Below, one piece after another: positions 8,301 to 9,549 of a stretch of DNA of 9,549 bases. Source of the DNA: Anaerotignum sp. GTDB taxonomy: Bacteria; Bacillota; Clostridia; Lachnospirales; Anaerotignaceae. The position numbers and the translations under genes were made by a program. The notes beneath the pieces are model-generated. The model ran no database searches. It saw only the letters and a list, made by a program, of their open reading frames with translations, and had not been told where the DNA came from. The DNA is taken from the NCBI GenBank assembly GCA_020024255.1, contig JAHHTX010000076.1, positions 1 through 9,549 on the forward strand. Reading direction: 5' to 3'. How positions within the stretch are numbered: the stretch's first letter is position 1; the number at the start of each line of letters is the position of its first letter.

Positions 8301-8383
8301 AGTTGAAAGACAGTATTGAGAAAAAGATTGTTGTGCAAAAAGGGATACAGGGCAGTCGTATTTCTCTGTTTGGATGCGTATAG
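5303..8383 (+). CDS. sbcC: Exonuclease subunit SbcC (Rad50-like ATPase)
   Basis: SbcC is the SMC-like ATPase partner of SbcD. The 1026-residue protein has a complete ATPase head split by a long antiparallel coiled coil. Its N-terminal lobe holds the Walker A motif GDTGAGKTS (35-43) and Q-loop Q154 (MIAQGEF). Coiled-coil arms run at about 175-500 and 530-850, rich in E, K, Q and A. The zinc hook CPVC is at 512-515, almost exactly the midpoint. The C-terminal lobe has the signature SLSGGE (928-933), Walker B AMFIDEG (960-966) with catalytic E965, D-loop GSLD (968-971) and switch H997. The start at 5303 is chosen because AAGGAG at 5293-5298 precedes it and its ATG overlaps the sbcD stop as ATGA. 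A TTG at 5276 would add nine residues and is less likely. Length is close to the roughly 1050 residues of the E. coli protein. Confidence 0.97.
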   Translation: MKPYNMIVSAFGPYAKTVEIPFHRFGKEGIFLITGDTGAGKTSIFDALCFALFGEVSGSNREVESLRSDFALPETKTFVDFTFFHGEELYRIVRNPAYVRPKLRSDGTTTQSADAALYYPDGHVLTGYGKTKTAIEELLGIDAKQFKQIVMIAQGEFLKMLYADSNTRGQIFRRLFQTECYADFQKRLKELEKEKRIAFTDSQKRLAACLQQSGFADDLCAVEDSFQEGELWLQEEGERLSETKAVVLEMEKQIQRKIALRAQVEGEQTQRKKRKEAEETLDALEKQKTEQENLRILLEKQRKALDYVFPLEQAWKNAKQEVSLIMAEQAALFKEQEENAILLEKAEAEQREIPKRKAALEKKKSSCNAKRENLEQIKKKSDILSVIADCQKETERLSEEKAGLETAMAESEKICQKGKQAAEELAETEKAILLCTQQENALAERHKILLDTAANDKERQLLQQELEEKRKAYRVQETAWKKASLSALEAERLFLREQAGFLAETLEENAPCPVCGSTVHPHKAVPSFHAPTQEEWKQQQEFADREKRKLETLRVEGVGTKERLSLLQNTLQEQRKTLAVSSLEALRAETEYNNRERTLCKEKGQDLEQEKKKLQNIVETGKQREKILEQQKNQLKSVAEDLQRQEQTYSRLEGKRTALEEQIGTQSYEEAEEELRLIQEEIEKESADMEKTEESYRKMQTNHERKEAVLREKAEQKKEREMQAEQAEKAFQHQLLAYGFPDVETYTMLLPKREELEEKEEKNRAYFLALSSVKTRLSDLGKENQQLLQTNLDMLAEEIAALQEKKECEQAKYEEKRTLYAMRRDALSRGKQEWKVYEKEKESYYPIKELSDTVSGDISGMDRISFEQFIQGVYFEQIIEAANLRFQDMTDGRYLLLRAEESADKRVQSGLVLAVMDYFTGKQRSIKSLSGGEAFKASLCLALGLSDMIQQKTGGVQIDAMFIDEGFGSLDEQSREQAVAVLQRLSTENRLIGIISHVTELKDSIEKKIVVQKGIQGSRISLFGCV

Positions 8384-8477
8384 TTTTTTCGTTGGAATTT
8401 TTTGGAAACAGGCGGTCAATATCTTTAAGTTATGGTGTTAATCGAAATAACAAGAAAGAAAAAGGGGGAATTCGCAT

Positions 8478-8690
8478 ATGCTTTGTCCGTATTGCCAGAA
8501 GGAAATGGACGAGGGATGGCTAGTATATAGAGATTCACTTTTGTGGAGCAAACAGCAAAAAAATGTAGGTATTCTGCCCATAGGAAAAGATACCATTTGT
8601 TTGCGGAGTGAATCCAGTTCTATGTTTTGTTCTAATCGGAAAGCATATCATTGCCATTCCTGCAAGAAAATCATCATCGACTATAGATAA
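8478..8690 (+). CDS. Small cysteine-rich putative zinc-ribbon protein
   Basis: This 70-residue protein has CPYC at residues 3-6 and CHSC at 59-62, a pair of CxxC knuckles that would form one zinc ribbon, plus further cysteines at 41 and 51. The middle (SLLWSKQQKN, then GILPIGKDTI) resembles, from memory, a small uncharacterised Firmicutes family of PF20097/DUF6487 type, whose members begin MxCPYCGxEM; I could not check this. The end CHSCKKIIIDY is like other small ribbons that finish in a C-terminal CxxCxxxxID-type strand. An AAGGGGG ribosome binding site at 8462-8467 precedes the ATG. It begins 94 bases after sbcC with no terminator between them and ends inside the shared terminator, so it is probably the last gene of the sbcDC transcript. 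Function is unknown; metal binding or a role in protein or nucleic-acid contacts is only an inference. Confidence 0.8.
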   Translation: MLCPYCQKEMDEGWLVYRDSLLWSKQQKNVGILPIGKDTICLRSESSSMFCSNRKAYHCHSCKKIIIDYR

Positions 8691-8722
8691 AAAAGCAGCC
8701 TGTAATCTCAGGCTGCTTTTTT
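8689..8722. terminator. Bidirectional intrinsic terminator between convergent genes
   Basis: A 14-bp perfect stem pairs 8689-8702 with 8709-8722 and has a six-base loop TAATCT. The GC-rich core GCAGCCTG/CAGGCTGC is flanked by six A on the left and six T on the right, so it can end transcription from either side. It overlaps the last two bases of the zinc-ribbon gene's TAA stop and lies 12 bases beyond the stop of the reverse-strand MgtC-family gene. Confidence 0.93.
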
Positions 8723-8734
8723 ATGATGGAAAGC

Positions 8735-9430
8735 TTAGATAGTGAAATTTTTGATTAGTGGATTTTGGGCAAAAATAACTGCAAGGTCAGAACAGTCAAT
8801 ATTACTGTTTCTGCTGATTTGTAATGTTAAGGTAACGCTGTTATCCTCATTTTTTTCCATTTTGACATGGTGTATCACAATATGATGGGCTGTCAGTTCC
8901 TGCTTCATAAAATCTATACCATTTGGCATATTGCAATAGGTGATGCTGATGATTTCATAGACAGGTCCATCCAGTTTTTTTAGATAATCATGAAAAACAA
9001 TTTGAATGATGAGAATCAAGACCGTTGTACTGCATCCGATTACATACATACCTGCACCAAGAGAAAGTCCTACACCTGCTGTTGCCCAGATACCAGCAGC
9101 AGTAGTTAATCCACGGACGGAAACGCTGCGGACAAAAATTACACCTGCACCCAAAAAGGAAATGCCTGTGATGACATTGGAGGCAATACGAGTGGCATCA
9201 ACGGATATATTATGGTGGATAACCACATCAAAAAAGCCATATTTGGATATAATCATCATCATTGCTGCACCAAGGGAAACAATGATATGTGTGCGTATTC
9301 CCGCTTCTTTTCTTCTACGGCTTCGTTCATAGCCAATAAGCCCTCCGCAAATACAGGCAAAAATTATCCGTGGAAGGAAAAGTAATTCGTATTTCATTTC
9401 TGAAATTAAAACAGCCCAAGACATTTCCAT
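8735..9430 (-). CDS. MgtC/SapB family membrane protein
   Basis: The 231-residue protein matches the MgtC/SapB family of inner-membrane proteins, known in some bacteria for survival at low magnesium and for modulating the F-type ATP synthase. Family signatures are GGLIGYERSRRRKEAGIRTH (29-48), GISFLGAGVIF (89-99) and VRGLTTAAGIWATAGVG (105-121). About five membrane segments fall at roughly 16-34, 48-63, 86-103, 108-124 and 126-147. Residues about 156-231 form a soluble, probably ACT-like, C-terminal domain, so this is the longer MgtC form. Start choice: ATG at 9430 has AAAGG of an AAAGGTGG site at a normal distance. A GTG two codons upstream (9436) overlaps that site and is less likely. It is convergent with the sbcDC operon. 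A clostridial member need not share the magnesium or virulence role of Salmonella MgtC, so I give no gene symbol. Confidence 0.93.
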   Translation of the reverse strand: MEMSWAVLISEMKYELLFLPRIIFACICGGLIGYERSRRRKEAGIRTHIIVSLGAAMMMIISKYGFFDVVIHHNISVDATRIASNVITGISFLGAGVIFVRSVSVRGLTTAAGIWATAGVGLSLGAGMYVIGCSTTVLILIIQIVFHDYLKKLDGPVYEIISITYCNMPNGIDFMKQELTAHHIVIHHVKMEKNEDNSVTLTLQISRNSNIDCSDLAVIFAQNPLIKNFTI

Positions 9431-9501
9431 GACCACCTTTCCCGTTTTTGCACTTGTAGGAATGAAAAAGGCTAACTTATCTCTCCAATATGGATAACTT
9501 G

Positions 9502-9530
9502 ATTATAGCGATATTTTATGATAAAATTAA
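9502..9530 (-). promoter_or_regulatory. Candidate promoter of the MgtC-family gene
   Basis: Read on the reverse strand, a perfect TATAAT lies at 9507-9502. A poor -35 match, TTAATT (3 of 6), lies 17 bp upstream at 9530-9525. Transcription would start near 9495, giving a leader of about 65 nucleotides. The -10 is good but the surroundings are very AT-rich, so chance matches are likely; a second AT-rich -10-like element overlaps the palindrome nearby. Confidence 0.4.
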
Positions 9531-9531
9531 A

Positions 9532-9547
9532 TTATATCATGATATAA
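9532..9547. repeat. Perfect 16-bp palindrome upstream of the MgtC-family gene
   Basis: TTATATCATGATATAA reads the same on both strands and is centred between 9539 and 9540. It sits just upstream of the candidate -35 of the MgtC-family gene, where a dimeric regulator could bind, and the window ends two bases beyond it. It is not a match to the 7-1-7 PerR or Fur box as I know them. In AT-rich DNA a chance origin is possible. Confidence 0.4.
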
Positions 9548-9549
9548 AT

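Noticed and set aside
8429..8451. Imperfect dyad GTTAT-N13-ATAAC between sbcC and the zinc-ribbon gene
   Set aside because: The arms are only five base pairs in AT-rich DNA and do not extend, so chance is the simplest explanation.
9006..9332. A 108-codon forward open frame opposite the MgtC-family gene
   Set aside because: It is the complement of conserved membrane-protein codons; the translation has no family features and no ribosome binding site was evident.

Overview
The window looks like ordinary chromosomal DNA from an anaerobic, low-to-moderate GC Firmicute, most likely class Clostridia and plausibly a Lachnospiraceae-like gut bacterium. This rests on the AT-rich spacers, strong AAGGAGG-type ribosome binding sites, short intergenic gaps, the style of the chemoreceptor and the clostridial type of flavodoxin-fold oxidoreductase. 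The species cannot be read from the sequence. I see no mobile element, CRISPR array, tRNA or rRNA.

Layout. (1) Bases 1-2240: a short leader with a possible -10 element and a hairpin, then one complete methyl-accepting chemotaxis protein whose extracellular domain carries the residues of the known dCache amino-acid-binding motif. It is closed by a strong intrinsic terminator. (2) Bases 2245-2496: an intergenic region with a good promoter candidate and a roughly 180-nt untranslated leader. (3) Bases 2497-8383: four tightly packed forward genes. These are a flavodoxin-fold NAD(P)H oxidoreductase, a zinc-dependent alcohol dehydrogenase, sbcD and sbcC. The last three are joined by ATGA stop/start overlaps, so translation is probably coupled. 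(4) Bases 8478-8690: a 70-residue cysteine-rich putative zinc-ribbon protein, probably the last gene of the same transcript. (5) Bases 8689-8722: a hairpin with an A tract on one side and a T tract on the other, which can terminate both this operon and the convergent gene. (6) Bases 8735-9430, reverse strand: an MgtC/SapB-family membrane protein, with a promoter candidate and a perfect 16-bp palindrome upstream at the right edge.

How the genes work together. SbcD and SbcC form the Mre11-Rad50-like nuclease/ATPase complex that processes DNA ends and hairpins. All expected catalytic, ATPase and zinc-hook motifs are intact. The two upstream redox enzymes have no known connection to SbcCD, so the operon may reflect shared expression under redox or chemical stress, or may be incidental. 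The chemoreceptor and the MgtC-like protein are separate transcription units.

I found no clearly new system. The items most worth a second look are the redox-sbcDC operon, the small zinc-ribbon protein after sbcC, and the predicted amino-acid ligand of the chemoreceptor.
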